Part shown: piece by piece, positions 14,978 through 22,694 of the stretch | Layout: every line of letters starts with the position of its first letter | Position numbering within the stretch: position 1 is the stretch's first letter | DNA from: DATKPE01 sp035524335 | Lineage (GTDB): Bacteria > Bacteroidota > Ignavibacteria > UBA10030 > SZUA-254 | DNA: 64,000 nt | Direction: 5' to 3' | NCBI GenBank assembly: GCA_035524335.1 | Contig: DATKPE010000041.1 | Location: forward strand, 1-64,000 | Made by a program: the position numbers and the translations under genes | Notes under the pieces: model-generated | What the model saw: only the letters and a program-made list of their open reading frames with translations | What the model was told of the DNA's origin: nothing | Database searches by the model: none

Positions 14978-16323
14978 GACTCCCTCCGGTCGCCTCCGCC
15001 CACGGGTCGGATATCGATCACCTGATCGGACTTGTGCATTGGCTCATGGTGGTCCTCTTCGTCGGATGGGGCATATTCTATGTCTACACCCTTCTTCGGT
15101 ACCGGAAATCGAGAAATCCGCGTGCCAATTATACCGGGGTTAAAAGCCATATCTCCAGCTACCTCGAAGTCGGCGTTCTCGTGGTCGAAGTCGTCCTCCT
15201 CCTCGGCTTCTCCATTCCACTCTGGTCGAAACGTGTCGACGCGTTTCCCGAAGAGAATAAATCAACCGTTGTGCATATCGTCGCCGAACAGTTCGCATGG
15301 AATGTCCACTATCCCGGGCCGGACGGCATATTCGGCAAACGGGCGATATCCCTCGTCGACGCTGAAAATCCCCTCGGTCTCGACAGGACCGACCCCGACG
15401 CGAAGGACGACATCACGACCATTAACCAGCTTGTTTTGCCGGTGGGAAAACCGGTCATCATCTATCTTACCTCAAAGGATGTCATCCACAGCCTGAACCT
15501 GCCCCTCTTCCGGGTGAAGCAGGATGCAATTCCCGGAATGTCGATCCCGGTCTGGTTCGTACCGACAAAAACGACCGCCCAAGTGCGGGAGGAACTGACC
15601 CGATCCTATTCCGTCGCCGAGGCGATGAAGCAGGTCCGCTCCGTACAGATCCCCCAGGTGCAGACGTCAGCCCTCTCCCGCGGCATGTCGATGGACGATC
15701 AAATGGTCATGCAGGATTACGCCGACACCCAGGGGACAGGCATCGTATCGAAAGGCGACAGGCTGACCGGAGACAACGTGCAGAAACTCCTCGACGGCGG
15801 CGTCACTAAGGTCACATCGCGCAGGTCGACGTCGATGGATAAATATCTCACCCACCGGGAAGTGAAAGATCAGAGCGGCACGATGGTCCTCGGAAGGAAC
15901 GAATCGCTTACTGACGATGCCGTCACAAAACTCGCGGAAGCCGGCGTGCGGGAAGTCGAGGTTCGCCCGGCTGCGAACATGGACACCTACATGGTGATGC
16001 AGAATTACGCCGACAAATCGGGTACCGCGATCGCGGTGAAAGGCGACATCATTACCGACGAAATGCTCTCGAAATTCTCGGATGCGGGAATAGACAATAT
16101 CCAGATCGCCCCCTCCACGCCGACAGAAATCGCCTGCGCACAGCTCTGCGGTCTCGGGCACTACCGGATGCGCGGATATATCAATGTCGTGACACCGGAA
16201 GAATACCGGAAATGGATCAGCGACCAGGAGGCCGCGCTCGCACCTCCGCCCGCTGACACAGTCCAGCATGGCACCGCAGATTCAACAGCCGCGGCCTTCT
16301 CCGGCGGCGGGAGCAACAATTGA
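14962..16323 (+). CDS. ctaC: Cytochrome c oxidase subunit II with a large repeat insertion in the CuA domain
   Basis: 453 residues, far above the usual 220-350. Two N-terminal helices (about residues 24-46 and 68-88) are followed by the cupredoxin domain. The first CuA ligand is H176 in SKDVIHSLNLP, then VKQDAIPGMSIPVWFVPTKT. The remaining ligands are C392, C396, H400 and M403 in CAQLCGLGHYRM. Between them, residues about 205-387 form an insertion absent from ordinary subunit II. It contains three back-to-back 48-residue repeats (244-291, 292-339, 340-387), each with a SGT or QGT turn, a KGD/GRNES turn and a helix ending GG/AGV or AGI. All CuA ligands are intact, so the protein should still take electrons. 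There is no fused cytochrome c. Confidence 0.93.
   Translation: MEQFLGLPPVASAHGSDIDHLIGLVHWLMVVLFVGWGIFYVYTLLRYRKSRNPRANYTGVKSHISSYLEVGVLVVEVVLLLGFSIPLWSKRVDAFPEENKSTVVHIVAEQFAWNVHYPGPDGIFGKRAISLVDAENPLGLDRTDPDAKDDITTINQLVLPVGKPVIIYLTSKDVIHSLNLPLFRVKQDAIPGMSIPVWFVPTKTTAQVREELTRSYSVAEAMKQVRSVQIPQVQTSALSRGMSMDDQMVMQDYADTQGTGIVSKGDRLTGDNVQKLLDGGVTKVTSRRSTSMDKYLTHREVKDQSGTMVLGRNESLTDDAVTKLAEAGVREVEVRPAANMDTYMVMQNYADKSGTAIAVKGDIITDEMLSKFSDAGIDNIQIAPSTPTEIACAQLCGLGHYRMRGYINVVTPEEYRKWISDQEAALAPPPADTVQHGTADSTAAAFSGGGSNN
15691..16122 (+). repeat. Three tandem 144-bp (48-residue) repeats inside subunit II
   Basis: Units at 15691-15834, 15835-15978 and 15979-16122 are in perfect register. Each begins Met-Asp, continues with VMQDYAD / LTHREVK / VMQNYAD, a GT turn, KGDRLT / GRNESLT / KGDIIT, a helix and a short strand KVTSR / EVEVR / NIQIA. 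The first and third units are more alike than either is to the second. DNA identity is moderate, so these are ancient protein repeats, not recent duplications. The pattern of a turn, helix, Gly and short strand recalls small beta-hairpin modules in RNA polymerase beta-prime; that likeness is an impression only. Confidence 0.85.
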
Positions 16324-17366
16324 CCGGAACGAAAAACCTCCATCGGTTTATCCTCTTTACGACGATCTGCACATTCGTCCTCCTGATCGCCGGTGGATTG
16401 GTAACGAGCACGTCCTCCGGTCTCTCCGTACCCGACTGGCCGACCACCTACGGCCGGTTCATGTTCTCCTACCCGCTCGATCAGATGGTCGGGGGGATAT
16501 TGTATGAACACACGCACCGCATGATCGCGTCGATCGTCGGCTTTCTGACCGTCATCGCCGCGTTCTGGACCTGGCGGCGCGAGGAACGGAAATGGGTCAG
16601 AATCCTCGGACTCGCCGCCCTCGGCGCAATCCTCCTCCAGGGACTGCTCGGCGGACTAACCGTCCTCTTTCTGCTTCCGACGACGATTTCGGCCAGCCAC
16701 GCCACCCTCGCCCAGACGTTCTTCATGATCATGGTGATCCTCTCGGTGGTCACTTCGTCCTGGTGGAAAACCGCACCGGCCCCGCTTGAAACTCCGGGCG
16801 GCGTCCGGCTCAGGGCGCTCACCCTGTGGACGACAGCCGCCATATATGTCCAGCTCATCCTGGGGGCTGTAATGCGGCATATGGACGCCGGACTTGCCGT
16901 GCCGACGATTCCGCTCGCGTACGGTCAGCTGTTTCCATCACTCTCACCGGCGGCGCTGGATCAGTACAGCCGCTATCTCATCGATTCAAATCTGCGGCTC
17001 GCTGCGGACGGCACGCTGACCGCCGGCCAGATCGTCATTCACCTTCTCCACCGCTACTGGGCGGTGATCGTCGCTCTTTCCGTCGGCGCCAGCGTGTTCG
17101 CCTCGCTCCGACGGCGCGGTCAGTTCAGGCAGGGCGTCGGTGTGGCGGTTCTCCTGTTTGTCCTCCTTCTCATCCAGGTGGCCCTCGGGATTCTGACAGT
17201 TCTCAGCGGCAAGGGAGTGGAAATCACCACAGCCCACGTCGCGACCGGCGCCGCACTCCTCGGCACATCCCTTCTTCTCCACCTGCATGCGCGCAGACGG
17301 TTCGCCGTCGGGGCGGCAGACCCGGCCATCGATCTCCGGCCCGCCGTCGGAAAGGCGCTGTCTTGA
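16320..17366 (+). CDS. ctaA: Heme A synthase (COX15/CtaA family)
   Basis: Converts heme O to heme A for the oxidase. 348 residues with eight membrane helices arranged as two similar four-helix halves. Family residues seen are the histidines in YEHTHRMIAS, SASHATLAQ, LLHRYWAVI and TTAHVATGA, the heme ligands of the two halves, and GGLVTSTSSGLSVPDWPTTY near the start. The initiation codon is a TTG overlapping the subunit II stop (TTGA); no ATG lies before the first helix, so this start is well supported. It is followed by ctaB with the same TTGA overlap. Confidence 0.94.
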   Translation: MTGTKNLHRFILFTTICTFVLLIAGGLVTSTSSGLSVPDWPTTYGRFMFSYPLDQMVGGILYEHTHRMIASIVGFLTVIAAFWTWRREERKWVRILGLAALGAILLQGLLGGLTVLFLLPTTISASHATLAQTFFMIMVILSVVTSSWWKTAPAPLETPGGVRLRALTLWTTAAIYVQLILGAVMRHMDAGLAVPTIPLAYGQLFPSLSPAALDQYSRYLIDSNLRLAADGTLTAGQIVIHLLHRYWAVIVALSVGASVFASLRRRGQFRQGVGVAVLLFVLLLIQVALGILTVLSGKGVEITTAHVATGAALLGTSLLLHLHARRRFAVGAADPAIDLRPAVGKALS

Positions 17367-18295
17367 ACGCCGATACAAAAGTACTCGCCACACCTCTGCC
17401 GAAAACCCGGGCCCGGGCGCTTGACTATCTGGATCTCATGAAACCGGAACTCACGGGTCTCTCTGTCCTGACCGCCCTCTGCGGATTTTATCTCGGCTCC
17501 GGCGGCACATTCCAGACCCTTCTGTTCCTTCACACCGCCCTCGGAACGCTGCTCGTTGGCGGAGGTGCCGGTGCGCTCAATCAGTTCATCGAGCGGCGAT
17601 TCGATGCACTCATGCGGAGAACCGAGCACCGGCCGCTCCCCTCCGGCCGCCTGTTCCCCGCCGAGGCAGCTCTTTTCGGCGCTATTCTTTCGGCCGCGGG
17701 GATTGCAGAGCTGGCGATCTTCGTGAACCTGCTCACCGGTTTTCTCGCGTTCCTCACATGGAGCAGTTATCTTTTTCTTTACACTCCTCTGAAGCGCATG
17801 ACGGCCTTCTCGACGATCATCGGAGGTATTCCGGGGGCGCTTCCTCCCGTCATGGGCTGGACCGCTGTCCGGCAGGGACTCACGGCGGAGGCCTGGGTGC
17901 TTTTTGCCATCCTTTTCTGTTGGCAGATGCCGCATTTTTTCTCCCTCGCATGGATGTATCGCAGGGACTATGCACGTGCCGGATTCAAGATACTCTCTGT
18001 CCACGACAATGACGGGACCCGCACCGGGCGGCGCATACTGCTGTTTTCGCTTCTCCTGCTCCCGGTCAGTGCGGCCCCGGCATTTATCAACCTGACCGGT
18101 CCTTCGTCGCTCTATTTCGCCCTCCTGCTGGGCGGGCCGTTTCTGTTCTATGCCGTGCGGCTTCTCCACCAGGCAGGCCTTCGCCTTCCCGAATCCCAGC
18201 TTCTGGTTAACCGATACGCCAGAAGGATGTTTTACACTTCTCTTGTCTACCTCCCGATCCTGATGTTGGTCCTGTCGATCGACAAACTCCGGTGA
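17363..18295 (+). CDS. ctaB: Protoheme IX farnesyltransferase (heme O synthase)
   Basis: UbiA-family prenyltransferase that adds a farnesyl tail to heme B, giving heme O, the substrate of CtaA. About 310 residues with many helices. Motifs seen are YLDLMKPELTGLSVLTALCG at the N-terminus and the two Asp-rich regions: GALNQFIERRFDALMRRTEH followed by RPLPSGR, and RRDYARAGFKILSVHDNDGT. It starts with a TTG overlapping the ctaA stop; the next in-frame Met is inside the first conserved motif, so the TTG is the likely start. Together with ctaA it completes heme A supply within the operon. Confidence 0.94.
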   Translation: MNADTKVLATPLPKTRARALDYLDLMKPELTGLSVLTALCGFYLGSGGTFQTLLFLHTALGTLLVGGGAGALNQFIERRFDALMRRTEHRPLPSGRLFPAEAALFGAILSAAGIAELAIFVNLLTGFLAFLTWSSYLFLYTPLKRMTAFSTIIGGIPGALPPVMGWTAVRQGLTAEAWVLFAILFCWQMPHFFSLAWMYRRDYARAGFKILSVHDNDGTRTGRRILLFSLLLLPVSAAPAFINLTGPSSLYFALLLGGPFLFYAVRLLHQAGLRLPESQLLVNRYARRMFYTSLVYLPILMLVLSIDKLR

Positions 18296-18343
18296 CCGGG
18301 CAGGTGTCCGCAGGGGCAAACGGCAATCCTGGATAAAGACGAC

Positions 18344-18961
18344 GTGAAACGACGGACCCTGGCATATATCATTCCCGTTTTTCTACTTCCGCTTCTCCTC
18401 GGCGTCGGCATCCTCGGATACTGGTATTACACCGTCCGCCTGGAGAAGAAGATCCTTCTTCCTCACTACGGAGCGGTCCCTTCTTTCAGCCTGACGACGG
18501 AGCGCGCGGAAACGTATACGCACCGGGACTTCCGGGGAAACGTTCACATCGTCGATTTCATCTTTACGCAATGCGGCGGCAGCTGTCCGGTCATGAGCTC
18601 GAAAATGCACGATCTGCAGGACACCTTTTCCATCGACGCTCACCTGAAACTCCTCTCGTTTTCCGTCGATCCGGTGAACGACACTCCTCCCGTTCTGGCG
18701 GGTTACGCCGAATCCTACCGGGCCGCTTCGGGGCGCTGGACTTTTCTGACGGGACCCCGGGATACCATTTTCTCCCTGATCCGGGGCGGGTTTCATCTCG
18801 GTGTCGATAACGACAGCACGAACGGAATCATGCACAGTGAAAAATTTGTTCTTGTCGACTACGATGGAGAGATCAGGGGATATTACGACAGCGGTGACGA
18901 GCAGTCGATGCACGCGCTGATCAGCGATGCCCGTAGTCTTCTCCGGAACACAGACCAATGA
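18344..18961 (+). CDS. SCO1/SenC copper chaperone for the CuA site
   Basis: 205 residues beginning with a GTG (18344). A single N-terminal membrane anchor (IIPVFLLPLLLGVGILGYWY) holds a periplasmic thioredoxin-fold domain. The copper-binding CxxxC is CGGSC in FTQCGGSCPVMSSKM and the distal histidine is in IMHSEKFVLVD. SCO proteins load copper into or reduce the CuA cysteines of subunit II, which fits their position in this operon. The strand FSVDPVNDTPPVLAGYAESY is also family-typical. Confidence 0.92.
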   Translation: MKRRTLAYIIPVFLLPLLLGVGILGYWYYTVRLEKKILLPHYGAVPSFSLTTERAETYTHRDFRGNVHIVDFIFTQCGGSCPVMSSKMHDLQDTFSIDAHLKLLSFSVDPVNDTPPVLAGYAESYRAASGRWTFLTGPRDTIFSLIRGGFHLGVDNDSTNGIMHSEKFVLVDYDGEIRGYYDSGDEQSMHALISDARSLLRNTDQ

Positions 18962-19371
18962 TAGACGCTCTTCCAGCCGTCAACGCCTGTCTCAACGCGG
19001 CGAGCGCCATCCTCCTTCTGGCCGGCCGCCGGAAAGCCAGGGCGGGGAAACGGATCGCCCACAAGCGGCTGATGATATCCGCATTCGCGGTCTCCTCCCT
19101 GTTTCTTGTTTCATATATCACGTACCACGCATTTCACGGAACGACCCGTTTTCCAGGTTCGGGGTTCATCAGACCGGTCTATTTTGCGATCCTCGGATCG
19201 CACACTCTTCTCGCCGCCGCGGTCGTCCCGCTCGTCCTGATTTCTCTCGCCAGGGGCCTGAAAGACCGGATTCCGGCCCACCGGAACATTGCAAGAATCG
19301 CTTATCCCGTCTGGCTGTACGTTTCCGTCACCGGGGTGGTCATTTATATCATGCTCTACCGTCTTTTCTGA
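18958..19371 (+). CDS. DUF420 membrane protein (CtaM-like oxidase accessory)
   Basis: 137 residues with four membrane helices. It starts with ATGA overlap on the SCO gene. The DUF420 pattern is present: LNAASAILLLAGRRKARAGK, IAHKRLMISAFAVSSLFLVS, YHAFHGTTRFPGSGFIRPVY and SHTLLAAAVVPLVLISLARG, with histidines in the helices (HKR, YHAFHG, SHT, HRN). In Gram-positives a DUF420 protein (CtaM) is needed for aa3/caa3 oxidase assembly. It is the last gene of the respiratory operon; no clear terminator was seen before the trp promoter about 50 bases further on. Confidence 0.85.
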   Translation: MIDALPAVNACLNAASAILLLAGRRKARAGKRIAHKRLMISAFAVSSLFLVSYITYHAFHGTTRFPGSGFIRPVYFAILGSHTLLAAAVVPLVLISLARGLKDRIPAHRNIARIAYPVWLYVSVTGVVIYIMLYRLF

Positions 19372-19418
19372 CGGACAGTCATTCGGATCCGGTGCGGGAT
19401 CCACGGCGGCAGGGGGTC

Positions 19419-19447
19419 TTGACAATAAGGGAAAAAGTGACTATTGT
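19419..19447 (+). promoter_or_regulatory. Promoter of the trp-aro operon
   Basis: A perfect -35 TTGACA (19419-19424), a 17-base spacer and TATTGT (19442-19447, 4 of 6). Transcription would start near 19454, giving a leader of about 200 nucleotides with the leader peptide and terminator before trpE. No TrpR-like palindrome was noticed. Confidence 0.75.
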
Positions 19448-19479
19448 AAAGAAGCGCCATGCGACACACCCGAATACAT

Positions 19480-19560
19480 ATGAACACTCTCAATAATCGC
19501 TCCGCCTCATTTTATTGGTGGTATCGCCCCCTGACTTCCGGTGGAATCCCCGAGGCGTAG
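19480..19560 (+). CDS. trpL: trp operon leader peptide (attenuator)
   Basis: 26-codon open frame beginning ATG AAC ACT with two adjacent Trp codons (19516-19521) in the context FYWWYRP, stopping at TAG 19558-19560. It lies between a strong promoter and an intrinsic terminator upstream of trpE, which is the classic layout of ribosome-mediated attenuation. Two Trp in 26 residues is far above expectation, and the aromatic cluster Phe-Tyr-Trp-Trp-Tyr would also stall under general aromatic starvation. Stalling at the Trp codons should favour pairing of downstream leader sequence with the terminator's 5' arm. The ribosome-binding site is weak. Confidence 0.85.
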   Translation: MNTLNNRSASFYWWYRPLTSGGIPEA

Positions 19561-19582
19561 AGCAGAGTAATTCATGATTTTG

Positions 19583-19620
19583 AAAAGCCCCCGTGGATCC
19601 GCCACGGGGGCTTTTTATTT
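19583..19620 (+). terminator. trp attenuator terminator
   Basis: Arms GCCCCCGTGG (19587-19596) and CCACGGGGGC (19602-19611) with a 5-base loop, flanked by AAAA and followed by TTTTTATTTT: a very strong intrinsic terminator 20 bases after the leader stop. A competing helix is possible between GGTGGA (19540-19545, in the leader peptide end) and TCCGCC (19598-19603, loop plus 3' arm), which would act as antiterminator. Confidence 0.9.
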
Positions 19621-19657
19621 TATCCCGTCACATGAACAACGAACGGTCAATATCACC

Positions 19658-21112
19658 ATGAGACAGAGCGAACTCCGGCAATCAGACAATGTGTTCGAGG
19701 TCATTCCGGTTTCCACGGATATGATCGCCGACACCCTCACTCCGGTGTCGGCGTATCTCCGGCTCCGGGGATCGGGATCCCATTCCTTCCTTTTTGAAAG
19801 CGTCGAAGGAACGGAACGGCTGGCGCGGTACTCGATCATCGGAACGTCGCCCGCCGTCGCACTGAGATGCCGCAGAAATGTCACGACGGTAACATCTGAA
19901 GGCGGGCACGGGACAACTGGCGGAAACTTTTTCGACACACTGCGCCGCGAGCTCGCGAGATATCGCTGTGCGGAAGCGGACGGATCGCTCCCTTTCGTCT
20001 GCGGTTTTGTCGGCTATATCGGTTACGACATGATCCATCAGATCGAAAAGGTGCGGGGAGCTTCCGATGAGCTTCCCCGTGGTGACGTTGCGCATCTCGA
20101 GTTGTTCACCAGTCTCATCATTTTCGACCATGCCAGGCATCGTATTCTGCTCACGGCAAACGCGATCGTGAAAACCGGAGCGGAGCGCGAGGCCGCCTGT
20201 GCCGGGGCCCGGAAGGAGCTCGAGCGCCTCAGGGCACGGCTCGAAGGCCCCCTCCCGGAGGTTGAGCCATTCCGCCCCTCAGGGATAACGGCGGCGTGGA
20301 ACAGGACGGAATTCTGCGAGGCGGTCCGGCGTGCACAGCGATACATCTACGAGGGAGATATCTTCCAGGCCGTGCTGTCGCAGAGTTTTACGGCAGGTTT
20401 TACGGGCGACCCGTTTGCCGCGTTCCGGGCGCTCCGCATCATCAACCCTTCGCCGTACCTCTACTACATTGATTTCGGCGACGAAACCGTGATCGGATCG
20501 TCTCCCGAGGTGCTTGTCCGGAACAACGGAGGGCGGTGCGAGGTCTACCCGATCGCCGGTACGCGGCGGCGGGGGAACACCGAGGAAGAAGACCGGCATC
20601 TGGAGGCAGAACTGCTGACGGACGAGAAGGAACGGGCCGAACACATCATGCTGGTCGACCTCGGCCGGAACGATCTTGGCCGCGTCTGCGTGCCGGGCAG
20701 TGTCAGGGTGGACGAATCGATGAGCGTCGTGCGGTATTCCCACGTCATGCATATGGCATCCCGGGTGTGCGGTCAACTGGCCCCCGAACGGGATTGCGTC
20801 GATCTCTTCCGGGCGGTATTCCCCGCCGGGACGGTTTCGGGTGCGCCGAAAATACGCGCAATGGAAATCATCGCGGAGCTCGAACGGGAGCCCAGGGGAC
20901 TTTATGCGGGGGGCGTCGGGTATTTCGACTGTGCCGGCAACATGGACATGTGCATCGCCATCCGAACCATGGTGACGAGCGGCAACAGGCTCAGTTTCCG
21001 GGCGGGCGCCGGCATCGTCGCCGACTCGGATCCGGACGCCGAATATCGGGAGACAATCAGCAAATCGCGCGCGCTGACCGAGGCATTACAACTGGCAGAA
21101 AGGATCGTCTGA
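19658..21112 (+). CDS. trpE: Anthranilate synthase component I
   Basis: Chorismate-utilising subunit, 484 residues. The N-terminal SFLFESVEG matches the LLES feedback-inhibition element that binds tryptophan. The C-terminal chorismate-binding core shows PSPYLYYIDFGDETVIGSSP, PIAGTRRRG, LVDLGRNDLGRV, AGTVSGAPKIRAMEII and the ending GAGIVADSDPDAEYRETISK. The frame is open from inside the terminator; the ATG at 19658 is the first after the attenuator and gives a normal N-terminus. The stop overlaps trpG by one base (TGATG), so subunit synthesis is coupled. Confidence 0.96.
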   Translation: MRQSELRQSDNVFEVIPVSTDMIADTLTPVSAYLRLRGSGSHSFLFESVEGTERLARYSIIGTSPAVALRCRRNVTTVTSEGGHGTTGGNFFDTLRRELARYRCAEADGSLPFVCGFVGYIGYDMIHQIEKVRGASDELPRGDVAHLELFTSLIIFDHARHRILLTANAIVKTGAEREAACAGARKELERLRARLEGPLPEVEPFRPSGITAAWNRTEFCEAVRRAQRYIYEGDIFQAVLSQSFTAGFTGDPFAAFRALRIINPSPYLYYIDFGDETVIGSSPEVLVRNNGGRCEVYPIAGTRRRGNTEEEDRHLEAELLTDEKERAEHIMLVDLGRNDLGRVCVPGSVRVDESMSVVRYSHVMHMASRVCGQLAPERDCVDLFRAVFPAGTVSGAPKIRAMEIIAELEREPRGLYAGGVGYFDCAGNMDMCIAIRTMVTSGNRLSFRAGAGIVADSDPDAEYRETISKSRALTEALQLAERIV

Positions 21113-21687
21113 TGATCGCGCTTATCGACAATTACGATTCCTTCACTTATAATCTCGTCCAGATCGTCGCCGCCCGGAAAGAGGTGCGCGTCATCCGGAA
21201 CGATGCGATGACGGTCGGCGAGATCGCCGCTCTCGGCGCAGAAGGGATCATCCTCTCCCCGGGGCCGGGCCGGCCCGAAGATGCGGGTGTCTGCGTCCCG
21301 CTGATCAGGGAGCTGGGCGCCACGACGCCGATCCTCGGGGTCTGTCTCGGTCATCAGGCGATCGGTTATGCCTACGGCGGCCGCATCATCCACGCTCCGA
21401 CGCTCATGCACGGAAAAGTCTCGTCAATCCATCACGGAGGAACCGGAACATACGCCGGGCTTTCCAATCCGTTTACCGCAACGCGATACCATTCACTCAT
21501 TGTCGACGGAGAAAGTCTTCCCGAGGAGCTTCAGATAACGTCTGCAACCGCCGACCGGATCATTATGGGACTTCGCCACCGGGTATTCCCGGTCGAGGGG
21601 ATCCAATTCCATCCCGAATCGGTTCTGACGACCGAGGGGCCTGCGCTTCTGAACAATTGGCTTGAAAGGAGGACCACGCCGTCATGA
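21112..21687 (+). CDS. trpG: Anthranilate synthase component II (glutamine amidotransferase)
   Basis: 191-residue class-I amidotransferase giving ammonia to TrpE. N-terminal IDNYDSFTYNLVQ, the oxyanion strand LSPGPGRPEDAG, nucleophile Cys in GVCLGHQAIGYAYGG, and the His-Glu pair in VEGIQFHPESVLTTEG complete the triad. No fused phosphoribosyltransferase is present; that activity is the next gene, with an ATGA overlap. It could also serve PabB, but no pab gene is present in this window. Confidence 0.96.
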   Translation: MIALIDNYDSFTYNLVQIVAARKEVRVIRNDAMTVGEIAALGAEGIILSPGPGRPEDAGVCVPLIRELGATTPILGVCLGHQAIGYAYGGRIIHAPTLMHGKVSSIHHGGTGTYAGLSNPFTATRYHSLIVDGESLPEELQITSATADRIIMGLRHRVFPVEGIQFHPESVLTTEGPALLNNWLERRTTPS

Positions 21688-22694
21688 AGGAGGTTATTCG
21701 GAAAATCAGCGAGGGTGAACATCTGACACGGGAAGAAGCCGCCGGGGCGATGCGGGAAATCATGGAAGGATCGATTCCGGACGCCCAGATCGCCGGATTC
21801 CTGATGGGAATGCGAATGAAGGGGGAACAGCCGGAGGAACTCGCCGGGTTCGTGGAGACGATGCGCGAGAAGGCGGTCCGCATCCGCGTCGACGATCCCG
21901 ATGCGATCGATCTGTGCGGAACCGGCGGGGACGGTACGAACACCGTCAACATATCGACCACCGTCGCATTTGTCGTGGCCGGTGCCGGGGTAACGGTGGC
22001 AAAACACGGCAACCGATCGGTCTCGAGCGCCAGCGGGAGCGCCGATCTGCTCCAGGCGCTGGGAGCGACGCTTGATGTCGACCCCGCGGTGACGGAACGG
22101 TCAATCAATTCGATCGGCGTGGGGTTCATGTTCGCTCCTCTCTACCATCCGGCGATGAAGCATGCCGCGGCCGCCCGGAATCAGCTCGGCATCAAGACCT
22201 GTTTCAACATGCTGGGACCTCTGACAAACCCGGCCGGCGTGACGCGGCAGATCGTCGGGGCGTTCAGCCGGGACGCGGCGGCGACGATCGCCGGAGTATT
22301 TTCCCTCCTGCCGCACACACACGTCGTGATCTCCTCCTCACAGGACGGGATGGATGAGATATCGCTCGGCGCCAGCACGGACGTCTTCGAGAAGGTTTCC
22401 GGCCGGCCGCTCCGCAGTTTTGTCCTCTCGCCCGGGGATTTCCCTCTTCCCCAGGTGGAGGTAGCCTCGCTCGCCGGATCGAGCCCGGCCGGTAACGCGC
22501 GGAAGACGATGGACGTGCTGTCGGGCGAACCGGGACCCTTTCGGGATGTGGTTCTGGCCAACGCAGCCTATGCCCTGATCGTGGCCGGCAAGGCATCCTG
22601 CCTCGAAGAGGGGGTTGCGTGCGCGGGCGAATCGATCGATTCAGGGCGGGCGCTCGCAACACTCAACAGATTCATCGGCATGACACGGCAATGA
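21684..22694 (+). CDS. trpD: Anthranilate phosphoribosyltransferase
   Basis: Transfers phosphoribosyl from PRPP to anthranilate. 336 residues with the usual small N-terminal helical domain (LTREEAAGAMREIMEG, IAGFLMGMRMKGEQPEEL). The glycine-rich PRPP loop is DLCGTGGDGTNTVNIST, followed by AKHGNRSVSSASGSADLL and FAPLYHPAMKHAAAARNQLG. All are standard catalytic segments. Start overlaps trpG and stop overlaps trpC, each by ATGA. Confidence 0.96.
   Translation: MKEVIRKISEGEHLTREEAAGAMREIMEGSIPDAQIAGFLMGMRMKGEQPEELAGFVETMREKAVRIRVDDPDAIDLCGTGGDGTNTVNISTTVAFVVAGAGVTVAKHGNRSVSSASGSADLLQALGATLDVDPAVTERSINSIGVGFMFAPLYHPAMKHAAAARNQLGIKTCFNMLGPLTNPAGVTRQIVGAFSRDAAATIAGVFSLLPHTHVVISSSQDGMDEISLGASTDVFEKVSGRPLRSFVLSPGDFPLPQVEVASLAGSSPAGNARKTMDVLSGEPGPFRDVVLANAAYALIVAGKASCLEEGVACAGESIDSGRALATLNRFIGMTRQ

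Noticed and set aside
15691..16122. Possible recent DNA duplication or microsatellite in subunit II
   Set aside because: The three units share protein pattern and length, but their nucleotide sequences are clearly diverged, so they are old protein repeats, not an assembly or slippage artefact.
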